A DNA stretch of 8,842 nucleotides. Source: Candidatus Iainarchaeum sp. (GTDB lineage Archaea > Iainarchaeota > Iainarchaeia > Iainarchaeales > DTGL01). Below are positions 1-6,751 of this stretch, in pieces. A program made the position numbers and the translations under genes. Every line of letters starts with the position of its first letter. Position 1 is the first letter of the stretch. The DNA lies in NCBI GenBank assembly GCA_017608575.1, contig JAFCFP010000042.1, positions 1-8,842 of the forward strand, in the 5' to 3' direction. The notes under the pieces are model-generated. The model was given only the letters and a program-made list of their open reading frames with translations. It made no database searches and was not told the origin of the DNA.

Positions 1-696
1 TTCGTGTTAAAATCAGCATTTTTGGGACCCAAGTTTTCAAATAAGGAAATCAAGGGGTTTTTGGACAGAAAAAGAGTTAATTACTCTGAATTTTCATCAG
101 ACAAGGAACTGACAAGAAAAACAGCAGAACTAATTTTCAATGAAAGAGTTGTCGGGTGGTTTCAGGGTAGGATGGAGTGGGGGCCAAGGGCGTTAGGTGC
201 AAGGAGTATTTTGGCAAATCCTTGCAATCCAAAAATGAAGGATATAATGAACTTGAAGGTAAAGCATAGGGAGGAATTCAGGCCGTTTGCCCCGGTTATA
301 ACGTATGAAAACGCAAAAGACTGGTTTGAATGTGACAATCCAATTCCGAACCCTGCATATTACATGCTTGTTGTTTACCCCATAAAGAAAACGAAGAGGA
401 AGAAGATTCCAGCTGTAACACATGTTGACGGTTCGGGGAGGCTTCAAATAATCAAGAGGGAGCAGAACAAGCTTTACTACGACACAATCAAGGAATTTGA
501 AAAGCTGTCTGGGGTCCCTATTCTAATTAACACTTCTTTTAATATTAGGGGAGAGCCAATCGTTTGCACCCCAAGTGACGCCTACAGATGTATGATGGGC
601 ACTGGCATTGACTTTTTGGTAATGGGAAAATACCTCATTGAAAGGGAAAAAAACCCAAAGGATATGTGGGATAGTGAGAAATTGGTGAAGGAGTAG
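1..696 (+). CDS. NodU/CmcH-family carbamoyltransferase, C-terminal part (5'-truncated by window)
   Basis: The frame is open from the first base of the window to TAG at 694-696, so the true start is upstream. The GTG at 4-6 is just an internal valine. About 231 residues are visible, against roughly 550-600 for the full family. They form the C-terminal carbamoyltransferase domain: the signature GWFQGRMEWGPRALGARS (nt about 154-207), then EEFRPFAPV (about 271-297), and near the end LINTSFNIRGEPIVCTPSDA (about 523-582). In this family the missing N-terminal Kae1/TsaD-like domain makes the carbamoyl-adenylate intermediate, and the C-terminal part moves carbamoyl to a hydroxyl of an acceptor, often a sugar. 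In this setting the acceptor is plausibly a glycan sugar, which is inference. It ends 42 bp before the convergent small DUF5989-like gene. Family assignment is firm; the substrate is unknown. Confidence 0.93.
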   Translation, partial: FVLKSAFLGPKFSNKEIKGFLDRKRVNYSEFSSDKELTRKTAELIFNERVVGWFQGRMEWGPRALGARSILANPCNPKMKDIMNLKVKHREEFRPFAPVITYENAKDWFECDNPIPNPAYYMLVVYPIKKTKRKKIPAVTHVDGSGRLQIIKREQNKLYYDTIKEFEKLSGVPILINTSFNIRGEPIVCTPSDAYRCMMGTGIDFLVMGKYLIEREKNPKDMWDSEKLVKE

Positions 697-738
697 GCAT
701 TCTTCTAAAACTGGTAGTTAAAACCAAAACATTGGTGT

Positions 739-897
739 TTAGAACAATGCATACACAAAGGTTGATAGTGCAGCGGACTGTCCCAAGATGATTAATATTG
801 TCACCAATGTTAACAATATAATTATCGGAGCAAGCCACCACGCCTTTTTCTTCCAAAGGAATCTTAACATGCTGAAAAACAAACTGAAAAATTTCAT
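739..897 (-). CDS. Small DUF5989-type membrane protein (52 aa), companion of carbamoyltransferases
   Basis: A 52-codon ORF read from ATG at 897-895 to TAA at 741-739. The protein has a short N-terminal segment (MKFFSLFFSMLRFLWKKK), the hallmark KAWWLAP at residues 18-24, one hydrophobic membrane helix (about 24-39), then GQSAALSTFVYALF at the C-terminus. This layout (basic patch, WWLxP, one helix, GxSALxxFxYxLF ending) is what I know from the DUF5989 family, small proteins usually encoded next to a NodU/CmcH carbamoyltransferase and an SxtJ-like membrane protein. A strong Shine-Dalgarno GGTGAT (906-901) sits three bases before the ATG. The gene is convergent to the carbamoyltransferase rather than downstream in the same direction, and no SxtJ-like gene is visible. 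The molecular role is unknown. An overlapping minus-strand frame at 635-856 is longer but has no such features and is a shadow. Confidence 0.88.
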   Translation of the reverse strand: MKFFSLFFSMLRFLWKKKAWWLAPIIILLTLVTILIILGQSAALSTFVYALF

Positions 898-1002
898 TTT
901 ATCACCAAAAATAATCGCAAAAACATAAAGCGATTAACATGTAACTTATGTTTTTGGCGGCATCTTAAACAAGTTTTTTATTATGCCACATTTTAAATAA
1001 AA
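898..1002 (-). promoter_or_regulatory. Putative promoter and structured leader of the DUF5989-type gene
   Basis: Read on the minus strand, an AT-rich TATA-like element (TTTATTTAAAA, about 1001-991) would place a start near 970 and give a leader of about 70 nt. The leader contains two inverted repeats: AAAAACATAA (955-946) with TTATGTTTTT (928-919), 10 bp, and TAATCGC (936-930) with GCGATTA (918-912), 7 bp. They interleave, so the two hairpins should exclude each other. The Shine-Dalgarno GGTGAT (906-901) follows five bases after the second stem. The repeats are seen directly. Promoter position and any regulatory role are inference, and in AT-rich DNA such repeats can arise by chance. Confidence 0.35.
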
Positions 1003-1052
1003 GAAGTAGAGGTTTTTTTAAAACAATGCCTTTATTGAAATATCTTTAGTGA

Positions 1053-1163
1053 AGAAAACGAGAAATAAAAGAAATCAAAAAAAGGCTTGGAGAAAAAGAA
1101 TTAAAAGAACAAAAAGTTGATGAATACACTAAAAATGTTTTAAGAGGCTTGGGTTATTTGTAG
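1053..1163 (+). pseudogene. Remnant of a C-terminal tail, resembling alkaline-phosphatase-superfamily proteins
   Basis: A plus-strand reading frame runs from just after a TGA at 1050-1052 to TAG at 1161-1163 and encodes 36 residues rich in Lys and Glu, ending VLRGLGYL. No ATG or GTG opens it, and its only TTG (1149) is too near the end to be a start. The ending matches the (K/R)ERLKGLGY type of C-terminal tail found in the intact alkaline-phosphatase-superfamily protein encoded at 3336-4985 (IKERLKGLGYMG), a tail common in that superfamily. In the adjacent frame just upstream, codons at 1042-1062 read IFSEENE, comparable to VFTAQQE in the intact protein, which would fit a frameshifted remnant. 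The body of the gene is absent. Its last ten bases overlap the end of the convergent glycosyltransferase gene. The homology is short, so chance resemblance remains possible. Confidence 0.4.
1077..1135 (-). terminator. Possible T-rich transcription terminator of the six-gene operon
   Basis: On the minus strand, beyond the stop codon of the last operon gene, the DNA is T-rich: T5 at 1135-1131, T5 at 1115-1111, T5 at 1097-1093 and T7 at 1083-1077. Archaeal RNA polymerases commonly terminate at such T tracts without a hairpin. There is no strong stem. T-rich DNA is common here, so this is a weak positional inference. Confidence 0.3.
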
Positions 1164-2365
1164 CAATGATTGCTTTTAATAGATTCATACAATGCTAAAA
1201 ATTCTTTCAATATTTTTTTCCACGAATAATTTTTATGCACTTCCTTGAAACCGTTTTTGGAAATTTTTTTCCGCAAGCCATGGTTGGCGAGCAATTCTTT
1301 TATTCCTTTTTGCAATTCAGTGCTTGAACCAGCTTTCACCAAATAGCCTGTTTTTTTGTGTTTTATTACTTCTGGAATTCCACACACTTTTGTTGCAAGC
1401 AATGGTTTTTCCATTGCCAGCACTTCAAGCATTCCATGGGGGAATGGATCGTAAAGTGAAGGCATTGCAACCAAAATGCTTTTTGAAATAAGAGCGGGAA
1501 TTTTTTTGTGCTCTATTTTGCCCAAAAATTCAACGTTTTTTTGCAATCCAAAAGTTTGTGTTTTTTTCATTAATTCTGGCAGGTATTTGCCTGTTCCAGC
1601 GATTTTGAGTTTTGTTTTTGGATGGCTGCTTTTTAGGCTGTACATTGCTTCGAGCAAGTAATCAATTCCTTTCCATGAAACAATTCTTCCAAAATAAAGA
1701 ATAAATTCTTCCCTTTTTTGGAATTTTTTTGGATTGAATAATTCAAGGTCAACCGCGTTTCTTAGCACAATGGTTTTTTTTAATGGAATGCCATGTTTTA
1801 GTAATTGCTTTTGTTGGAATTCGCTTGGGCAAGTTATAATTGTTGAAGCCAATGCCAGTCTTTTTTGAATCCAGTCAAGCAATTTGAATTTAGGGGGAAT
1901 TTTTGCTTTTGTTGTATTGTATTTTTTGCTGACTTTGGAGAATTCCTCTTTTGAATAATTGAGCAAAAATTCAAGGGATAAATCTCCAGTGTATTTTGTT
2001 ATAAGTGGAATGCTTTTGAATGCAATTTTTTTTCCAATTAATGCAGCTAAAGCACTTAAATTCAAATCGTGTGCATGAATTAAGTCAAAGTTTTCTTTTT
2101 TTAAAAGAGAGCGCACTTTTAAAGCCATTGAAATAACTGATACAATATTGTCAAGCGTTGAAGTTTTCTCTGGTTTTTTGGAAAAATGAAAAACTCTGTG
2201 GACAGTGAATTTCTTTTTTTCTCTTGCTGGAAAGCCTTGAAAACGTAATGTAACGATTTCTACTTTGTGTCCTTTTTCAGCAAGCCTTTTTGCAAGCTCT
2301 GGCACGCTGCTTGCCGGGCCACCAATTCGTGGAGGGTAATTAGCTGAAACAATGAGCAATTTCAT
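1154..2365 (-). CDS. GT4-family (GT-B fold) glycosyltransferase
   Basis: A 403-residue cytoplasmic retaining glycosyltransferase, normal length for the family. The N-terminal Rossmann domain starts MKLLIVSANYPPRIGGPASS, with the glycine-rich acceptor-side loop. LIHAHD at residues 95-100 is the usual strand-end motif. The C-terminal, nucleotide-sugar-binding domain begins near residue 221 with LYFGRIVSWKGIDYLLEA (223-240), followed by AGTGKYLPEL and VEFLGKI. The EX7E motif appears as D306-x7-E314 (YDPFPHGMLEVLAMEKP), so the first glutamate is replaced by aspartate. The ATG at 2365 overlaps the TGA of the upstream UPF0104 gene (ATGA, 2362-2365), and GGAGAG lies about seven bases upstream. It is the last gene of the operon. 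Both donor and acceptor sugars are unknown. Confidence 0.92.
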   Translation of the reverse strand: MKLLIVSANYPPRIGGPASSVPELAKRLAEKGHKVEIVTLRFQGFPAREKKKFTVHRVFHFSKKPEKTSTLDNIVSVISMALKVRSLLKKENFDLIHAHDLNLSALAALIGKKIAFKSIPLITKYTGDLSLEFLLNYSKEEFSKVSKKYNTTKAKIPPKFKLLDWIQKRLALASTIITCPSEFQQKQLLKHGIPLKKTIVLRNAVDLELFNPKKFQKREEFILYFGRIVSWKGIDYLLEAMYSLKSSHPKTKLKIAGTGKYLPELMKKTQTFGLQKNVEFLGKIEHKKIPALISKSILVAMPSLYDPFPHGMLEVLAMEKPLLATKVCGIPEVIKHKKTGYLVKAGSSTELQKGIKELLANHGLRKKISKNGFKEVHKNYSWKKILKEFLALYESIKSNHCYK

Positions 2366-3339
2366 TTTTTTCTCTCCAGCACTTTGTCAACAGCCATTTT
2401 TGTGAAAAAAACATATCCAAGCAATAAAGCAGGAATTGAGAGAATTCGCTGAATTATTACTACAGCTAGGGCGATCTCAGGTTTTGTTCCAATCAAGGCA
2501 AAAAATGCAACTCTCGCAGCATCTCTGGTTCCAAGACCACCTGGCAATTGAAACAAACCGCCAATGAACTGCGAAGTGGCAAGTACTATTATTATGTACC
2601 CCAATGGAATATATAAATCATACGAAAGAAACATTAGTTCAACATAGATGGCTGTCCAAAGCCAATATGCAAAAAGCAGAACAATGACTATAAAGTTATT
2701 TTTGTCAAGAGCGATTTTTATCCATGTTATGCGAATAGTGTTCAGCAATTTGGAAGTGCAGTAAACTGGTTTTTTTAAAAAATGGTTTTTTATTTTTTCA
2801 GAGCGTTTAAGCAGGTATTCAAACCATTTTTGTGGAATTTTAAAAAACACAAAAAGAAACACTAGCACTATTGTGGAAAAAAGCATGAAGTTTTGCGGTG
2901 AATTGTAGGGCAGACCACGAAAGAAAAAGAATACACCAATTATTGAAAGGAAAAGAATGAAGCCTGTGTCAAGTGCATACTCATAAGTGGCAAGTGATAC
3001 TGTTTTGCTTTTTTGCATATTGCATTTTTCGCTAAGAATCAAGCCTTTTACAAACACGTTAATGCGCGAAGGCATAATGTATGCAACAAATTTGTTTATG
3101 AATTCTATTTTTGTTAATTCCATTGCTGGTAATGGTTTTGATCCAAGTGCTTTTAAAAGGAATTTCATTCTATAGCCTAGGAATATAAATGATAGCATAA
3201 AAAGGACAAATGAAAGAAGCAGTATATTATAATGTTTTACCTGTAAGAAAATTCGCAAATCAATGCGAAGATAAAAGATCAATGCAATAAGAATCAACAG
3301 ACCAACAATATACCCCAAATGCTTTTTTTCCATTTTCAT
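2362..3339 (-). CDS. LPG_synthase_TM / UPF0104 (YbhN/AglD-like region) integral membrane protein
   Basis: A 325-residue polytopic membrane protein with about seven or eight hydrophobic helices (for example near residues 8-24, 38-55, 125-140, 151-167, 216-238, 246-262, 288-312). Two family motifs are visible: PSRINVFVKG at 90-99 (the PxRxGE-like loop) and QLPGGLGTRDAARVA at 264-278 (the PGGLGxxE-like loop). The E120/D124 pair in YEYALD matches the usual ExxxD helix. This is the flippase-like membrane half of lysyl-phosphatidylglycerol synthases and of archaeal AglD-type proteins. Here it stands alone, without a catalytic tRNA-dependent or glycosyltransferase domain. Its place between two glycan enzymes suggests a role in moving or modifying a lipid-linked product. 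The start overlaps the previous stop as ATGA (3336-3339). A second ATG at 3333 has GGG at better Shine-Dalgarno spacing and could be the real start. Confidence 0.88.
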   Translation of the reverse strand: MKMEKKHLGYIVGLLILIALIFYLRIDLRIFLQVKHYNILLLSFVLFMLSFIFLGYRMKFLLKALGSKPLPAMELTKIEFINKFVAYIMPSRINVFVKGLILSEKCNMQKSKTVSLATYEYALDTGFILFLSIIGVFFFFRGLPYNSPQNFMLFSTIVLVFLFVFFKIPQKWFEYLLKRSEKIKNHFLKKPVYCTSKLLNTIRITWIKIALDKNNFIVIVLLFAYWLWTAIYVELMFLSYDLYIPLGYIIIVLATSQFIGGLFQLPGGLGTRDAARVAFFALIGTKPEIALAVVIIQRILSIPALLLGYVFFTKMAVDKVLERKK

Positions 3340-4985
3340 CCCATATAACCTAAGCCTTTCAATCTTTCCTTTATATCTCTTTCCTGTTGTGCAGTGAAAA
3401 CTTTCTCATCTTTGTACTCTTTTAATTCTTCTTTTTTTCCTTTTTTTGGTTTTTCTCTGAGTGTGCTGTCTTCTTTAAACATTTCAATCATTACTTTTCC
3501 ATCAATGTTTTCTGGAATTGCTTCTCTAAGTAAGTGTAATATTGTAGGCATTAAGTCAATTAGTTTTTTTTTGTGGAGGAGTGTAGCTGGCTTTATTCCA
3601 TTTCCTTTTGCAATAAAAACTCCATGCAAGCGATGCTTTCCAGGCCTTTCCGGTAAGCGGAAATATGAATCAGTGTTCTTTTTCTCAAGTTCCAGTCCCG
3701 GGATTTCAAATTCCTCAGAGGTTTTAATTATTAGGTCTGGAGCTTGATCAAGGAATTTGCCCTTATAAACCTCGTTCTTTTCAAGTACTTCTTTAACTAT
3801 TGGCTTTCCTTCAAATTTGAGTTCTTTTAGTTCACGCTTCAGCTGTTTAATTATTTCTTTTTTTTCTTTTTTTCCAACGGTTCCTTGAGCAAAATCTTTC
3901 TTGGTATTAATGTATATAAGCCCCTGGCTTCTACAGAACGCTTTGGTGTTTGGCCAGTCCACATTCGAAATGGAAACATTTTCGCTTGGTAAAGCCCAAG
4001 CTGCCTTTATTAAGGTCTTTCCTAAAGGGTTTTTTTCAAGCCATTTGTAAAGTCCTTTTGTTCTGCCCTGTCCAATTATTTTTTCAAGAAGGTAACGTAT
4101 TCCTTCTTTCTTAATTCCTAGTTTTTTTAAGAGGTTTTTTTCTTCCTTTTCCTTGAATTTTAGATATCCATTGTCAGCCAACCACTTGTTAATCATTACT
4201 TCGCGAATGCATGCTCCATGACCGTGATCTGAGAGCACGATTGCATAGGCATTTTTTGGGAGTTTCTCAAGCACTTCTCCAACAATTTTGTCAAATTCCT
4301 TGTATATTTCAAGCAAAGCATCCTTAAACTTGCTTTCAACAAATTGAGGATGCTTTTCATCGCAGTAATTCCAGAACAGATGCCCTGTAACATCTGCAGC
4401 CTGAAGCACGAATTGAAAGTAATCCCATTCTTTTTCCAAAAGCCAATTAATTACTCGGCGCTGTTTTTCTGTAGTGTTTTTGATCTCTTCCCAAAGTTCT
4501 TCCTTTGGATAGCCTCTTTTCTTTCCAATATAAATCTTGTAACCGCGCTTTAGGATTTCTTTTTTTAGTTCTTTTGGTCTCACAAAATCGCTTTCTTCAC
4601 CAGGAACAGGTCTGCCACTTATTATGATGCCGTTTACTTCTTCTGGTGGATATGTTACAGGGAAATTTATAGAAATTACTTTTTTGCCACGGTCGCTTAG
4701 AATGCGAAGAATCGTTTTTGCTTTCCTGTCCACGGCGGTGACAGGTGATTCATAGTACTCTTTTCCATGCCTTATTCCAAAGCCATAAATACCATGATTT
4801 CCAGGTCCAACCCCTGTAATAATAGAGGACCAAGCAGTAGGTGTAATGTTTGGAATTGTGGATTCTATTCTGCAATAAGCTCCTTCTCTGCGCATTCTTG
4901 TGATATTTGGGAGCTCGCTTTCCCATTTTTCCAAAAGTGTTGGATCAAATCCATCAAGCCCTATAAGACATACCTTGCTCTTCAT
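3336..4985 (-). CDS. Alkaline-phosphatase-superfamily phosphodiesterase/phosphatase
   Basis: A 549-residue enzyme of the type I phosphodiesterase/nucleotide pyrophosphatase branch. Visible metal and nucleophile positions are D11 in LIGLDGFDP, T48 in NITPTAWSSIITG (likely the nucleophile, followed by PGNHGIYGF), D198 and H202 in QAADVTGHLFW, D253 and H254 in VLSDHGHG, and a late histidine in GKHRLHGVFIAKGNGI. All the expected catalytic residues appear to be present. It has no signal peptide or membrane helix, so it looks cytoplasmic. The C-terminus, QERDIKERLKGLGYMG, is the tail often seen in this superfamily. The frame is open upstream to 5069, but the ATG at 4985 is preferred. It makes an ATGA overlap with the methyltransferase stop and leaves a typical short lead into the first beta strand, whereas the longer start would add a Lys/Cys-rich stretch lying over the methyltransferase gene. 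Such proteins occur in surface-polysaccharide clusters. The phospho-substrate is unknown. Confidence 0.9.
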   Translation of the reverse strand: MKSKVCLIGLDGFDPTLLEKWESELPNITRMRREGAYCRIESTIPNITPTAWSSIITGVGPGNHGIYGFGIRHGKEYYESPVTAVDRKAKTILRILSDRGKKVISINFPVTYPPEEVNGIIISGRPVPGEESDFVRPKELKKEILKRGYKIYIGKKRGYPKEELWEEIKNTTEKQRRVINWLLEKEWDYFQFVLQAADVTGHLFWNYCDEKHPQFVESKFKDALLEIYKEFDKIVGEVLEKLPKNAYAIVLSDHGHGACIREVMINKWLADNGYLKFKEKEEKNLLKKLGIKKEGIRYLLEKIIGQGRTKGLYKWLEKNPLGKTLIKAAWALPSENVSISNVDWPNTKAFCRSQGLIYINTKKDFAQGTVGKKEKKEIIKQLKRELKELKFEGKPIVKEVLEKNEVYKGKFLDQAPDLIIKTSEEFEIPGLELEKKNTDSYFRLPERPGKHRLHGVFIAKGNGIKPATLLHKKKLIDLMPTILHLLREAIPENIDGKVMIEMFKEDSTLREKPKKGKKEELKEYKDEKVFTAQQERDIKERLKGLGYMG

Positions 4986-5686
4986 TTTTTTCCCTTTTTT
5001 GTGCTTCTTTTTGCAACAAGAATAATGTTTCCCGCAAACCTGTTTAAAAAGGAATCGTGCACTTTCCATTCAATAATTTGAAAGATTTTGCGCAGTATTG
5101 GGATGTGGAAGACAAATGAAAATGGCGTAATGGTTCTTGCACCATATTGTGCTTTTGTTTCAAATCCGCTTTCTTTAAGTGTGCTTTTTATCTCTTTTAG
5201 TGAAACAAAGCGAGTGAAAATGGTGCTTTTGTGGTAGAAGGGAAACGCTAACCTTTTCAAACTGTGACAGTTGTAAAATTCAAGCACTGCTTCTTTTTTT
5301 GTGACTCTCCCGATTTCTTTTAGGGCCTTTTTAAGCTGTGGGATGTGTGGTAATGCTTTTAGTGAAATGGTGTGCGTAAATGTATTGTTCTTAAAGGGCA
5401 ATGAAATAGCATCAGCTAAAACAAAAAAAGCATTGTTGTTTTTTTCTTTGGCTATTTTGAGCATATCCATTGAGATATCTACACCGACTATTGTTCGTTC
5501 TTTTTTTTGCAACAGAGCAACAAAACGCCCACTCCCGCAGGCAAGGTCAAGTACAAGGCCTTTTTCACGTAAGTGCTTTTTAATAATGCTTTTCTCTATT
5601 TGTTCAATCATTTGATAGTATGCTGAGTCTCTTTGCAAATCATATTTTTTGCTGAATTTATCATAATATTTTTGTATTTTTTTCAT
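4982..5686 (-). CDS. Class I SAM-dependent methyltransferase
   Basis: A 234-residue Rossmann-fold methyltransferase of the Methyltransf_11/UbiE-like type. Motif I is VLDLACGSGRF at residues 45-55, the acidic residue that holds the SAM ribose is D70 in VGVDIS, and the adenine-contacting acidic residue is D92 in ADAISLPFKNNTF. The helix after ALPHIPQLKKALKEIGRV (111-128) has the usual post-motif layout. The C-terminal part is hydrophobic and basic (KVHDSFLNRFAGNIILVAKR), which may allow contact with the membrane or a lipid-linked substrate; this is inference. The ATG at 5686 forms an ATGA overlap with the stop of the upstream glycosyltransferase, with GAGG seven bases upstream. The final TGA overlaps the ATG of the phosphatase-superfamily gene. 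A sugar O-methyltransferase is likely from context, but lipid or small-molecule acceptors cannot be excluded. Confidence 0.88.
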   Translation of the reverse strand: MKKIQKYYDKFSKKYDLQRDSAYYQMIEQIEKSIIKKHLREKGLVLDLACGSGRFVALLQKKERTIVGVDISMDMLKIAKEKNNNAFFVLADAISLPFKNNTFTHTISLKALPHIPQLKKALKEIGRVTKKEAVLEFYNCHSLKRLAFPFYHKSTIFTRFVSLKEIKSTLKESGFETKAQYGARTITPFSFVFHIPILRKIFQIIEWKVHDSFLNRFAGNIILVAKRSTKKGKK

Positions 5687-6750
5687 GCAATTGCCTCATA
5701 TTCCGCTAAAAGCATTTTTGCGGTTTTTTTTATGTCAAATTCCTTTACATCTTGCAATGCTTGTTTTCTTTTTTCTTTTGCTAGGGAATGATTGTTGTAA
5801 ATGGTAAGGATTTTTTCTGCGAGCTTTTCAGCAGTAAGTTCATTGAGCATTTCTGCATTCCTACTGTTGCATATTTCATTCATTGGAGCATAATTTGAAA
5901 CAATAACATTTGTTCCCAGAGCCATTGCTTCAAGAAGGCTCTGCGGTGAGGCAAGAATTGGAATGTTTTTAGCAAAAGGAAAAACGGCTATATCTGCACT
6001 CTTCACAATGCGCAGTATGTCTTTGCGAAAAGGAAGCAGTTCCCCTTTAATTCCTTGGTCTTTTATAAAGTTTTGCAATGCATTTTTTTGGCTTCCTGTC
6101 CCGCTCCACAAAAAAACAATATTTTCTTTTTTGAGTAGTGCAGCAGCTTCAGCCAAAAGCAATGGGTTCTTTCTTTGTTCAAGTTGTCCGAAAAAAATTA
6201 CTGTAAATTCTGATCGCTTTTTTCCAGCTTTTATTTTTTGTATTCTGTTTAAATCAACTCCTTCTGGCACATATTTCATTGAGTGTATCAATGCCATGTT
6301 CTTCGATGAAACAATGGTGTTTTTTTCCAATGAATTGAGCAAGGCCCTTTCAAAACCAGTGTATTCTCTGTAAACAAGCGGTTGGAACAAACGAGGCAAT
6401 TTTGGTGAGAACAGTTTGAATATTGAATAGTAGGAATAAAGCAAAGGTGCTTTGTATAAGGGGGTTGTAAAATGCAATACTTCAGCTTGGATTTTTTTGG
6501 CAATTTTCGCTGCCAGCAATGGAAAAGGAGGCAACACAACGTTTTTGTAACCTATTCGCAGTGTTTTTCCTTGAGTGAATTTTACTTGGAATTTTTCTTT
6601 TTGTGTTTCTTTCTGAGTGTCAAATTTTTGGGTAACGAGTGTAATGTTGACTTTTTTTGAGAGTTCTCTACAGATAGCGCGTGTATAGTTTATTGAGCCA
6701 GCTATTCTGCTAGGATAAGAATAAAATTTTGAAAAATATGCAATGTCCAT
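5683..6750 (-). CDS. GT4-like (GT-B fold) glycosyltransferase with degenerate EX7E motif
   Basis: A 355-residue glycosyltransferase from the ATG at 6750. The N-terminal domain begins MDIAYFSKFYSYPSRIAGSI, with VLHFTTPLY near residues 91-99 and VPEGVDL (161-167) at the domain junction. The C-terminal domain carries VIFFGQLEQRKNPLLLAEA (184-202), WSGTGSQKNAL (215-225) and ASPQSLLEAMALGTNVIVS (267-285). The EX7E motif is incomplete: E274 is present but the earlier glutamate position is L266, as in some active GT4 subgroups. An in-frame GTG at 6759 could extend it by three residues, but those bases (GTGAG) are better placed as the Shine-Dalgarno for the ATG, which then follows the upstream TAA by a single base. 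Its TGA overlaps the methyltransferase start (ATGA). It is probably cytoplasmic or membrane-associated; sugar specificity is unknown. Confidence 0.87.
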   Translation of the reverse strand: MDIAYFSKFYSYPSRIAGSINYTRAICRELSKKVNITLVTQKFDTQKETQKEKFQVKFTQGKTLRIGYKNVVLPPFPLLAAKIAKKIQAEVLHFTTPLYKAPLLYSYYSIFKLFSPKLPRLFQPLVYREYTGFERALLNSLEKNTIVSSKNMALIHSMKYVPEGVDLNRIQKIKAGKKRSEFTVIFFGQLEQRKNPLLLAEAAALLKKENIVFLWSGTGSQKNALQNFIKDQGIKGELLPFRKDILRIVKSADIAVFPFAKNIPILASPQSLLEAMALGTNVIVSNYAPMNEICNSRNAEMLNELTAEKLAEKILTIYNNHSLAKEKRKQALQDVKEFDIKKTAKMLLAEYEAIA

Positions 6751-6751
6751 T

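Noticed and set aside
719..740. Small hairpin between the convergent genes (ACCAA / TTGGT, 5 bp, loop of 4) as a bidirectional terminator.
   Set aside because: The stem is short, interrupted by a mismatch, and is followed by only three T residues on the plus strand, so it is not convincing.
635..856. Minus-strand 73-codon ORF across the intergenic region.
   Set aside because: It is a shadow frame of the DUF5989-type gene and runs into the carbamoyltransferase end; it has no recognisable protein features.
3564..3572. A9 run on the coding (minus) strand of the phosphatase-superfamily gene as a possible slippage or frameshift site.
   Set aside because: It encodes ordinary lysines, the gene is intact across it, and A-runs are common in all the lysine-rich genes here.
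4196..4393. Other open frames inside the operon genes on either strand.
   Set aside because: They overlap well-supported genes, show no recognisable motifs, and are typical shadow frames.
4986..5069. 28-residue N-terminal extension of the phosphatase-superfamily protein.
   Set aside because: It is Lys/Cys-rich, lies over the methyltransferase gene end, and disagrees with the ATGA overlap pattern of the operon; the ATG at 4985 fits better.
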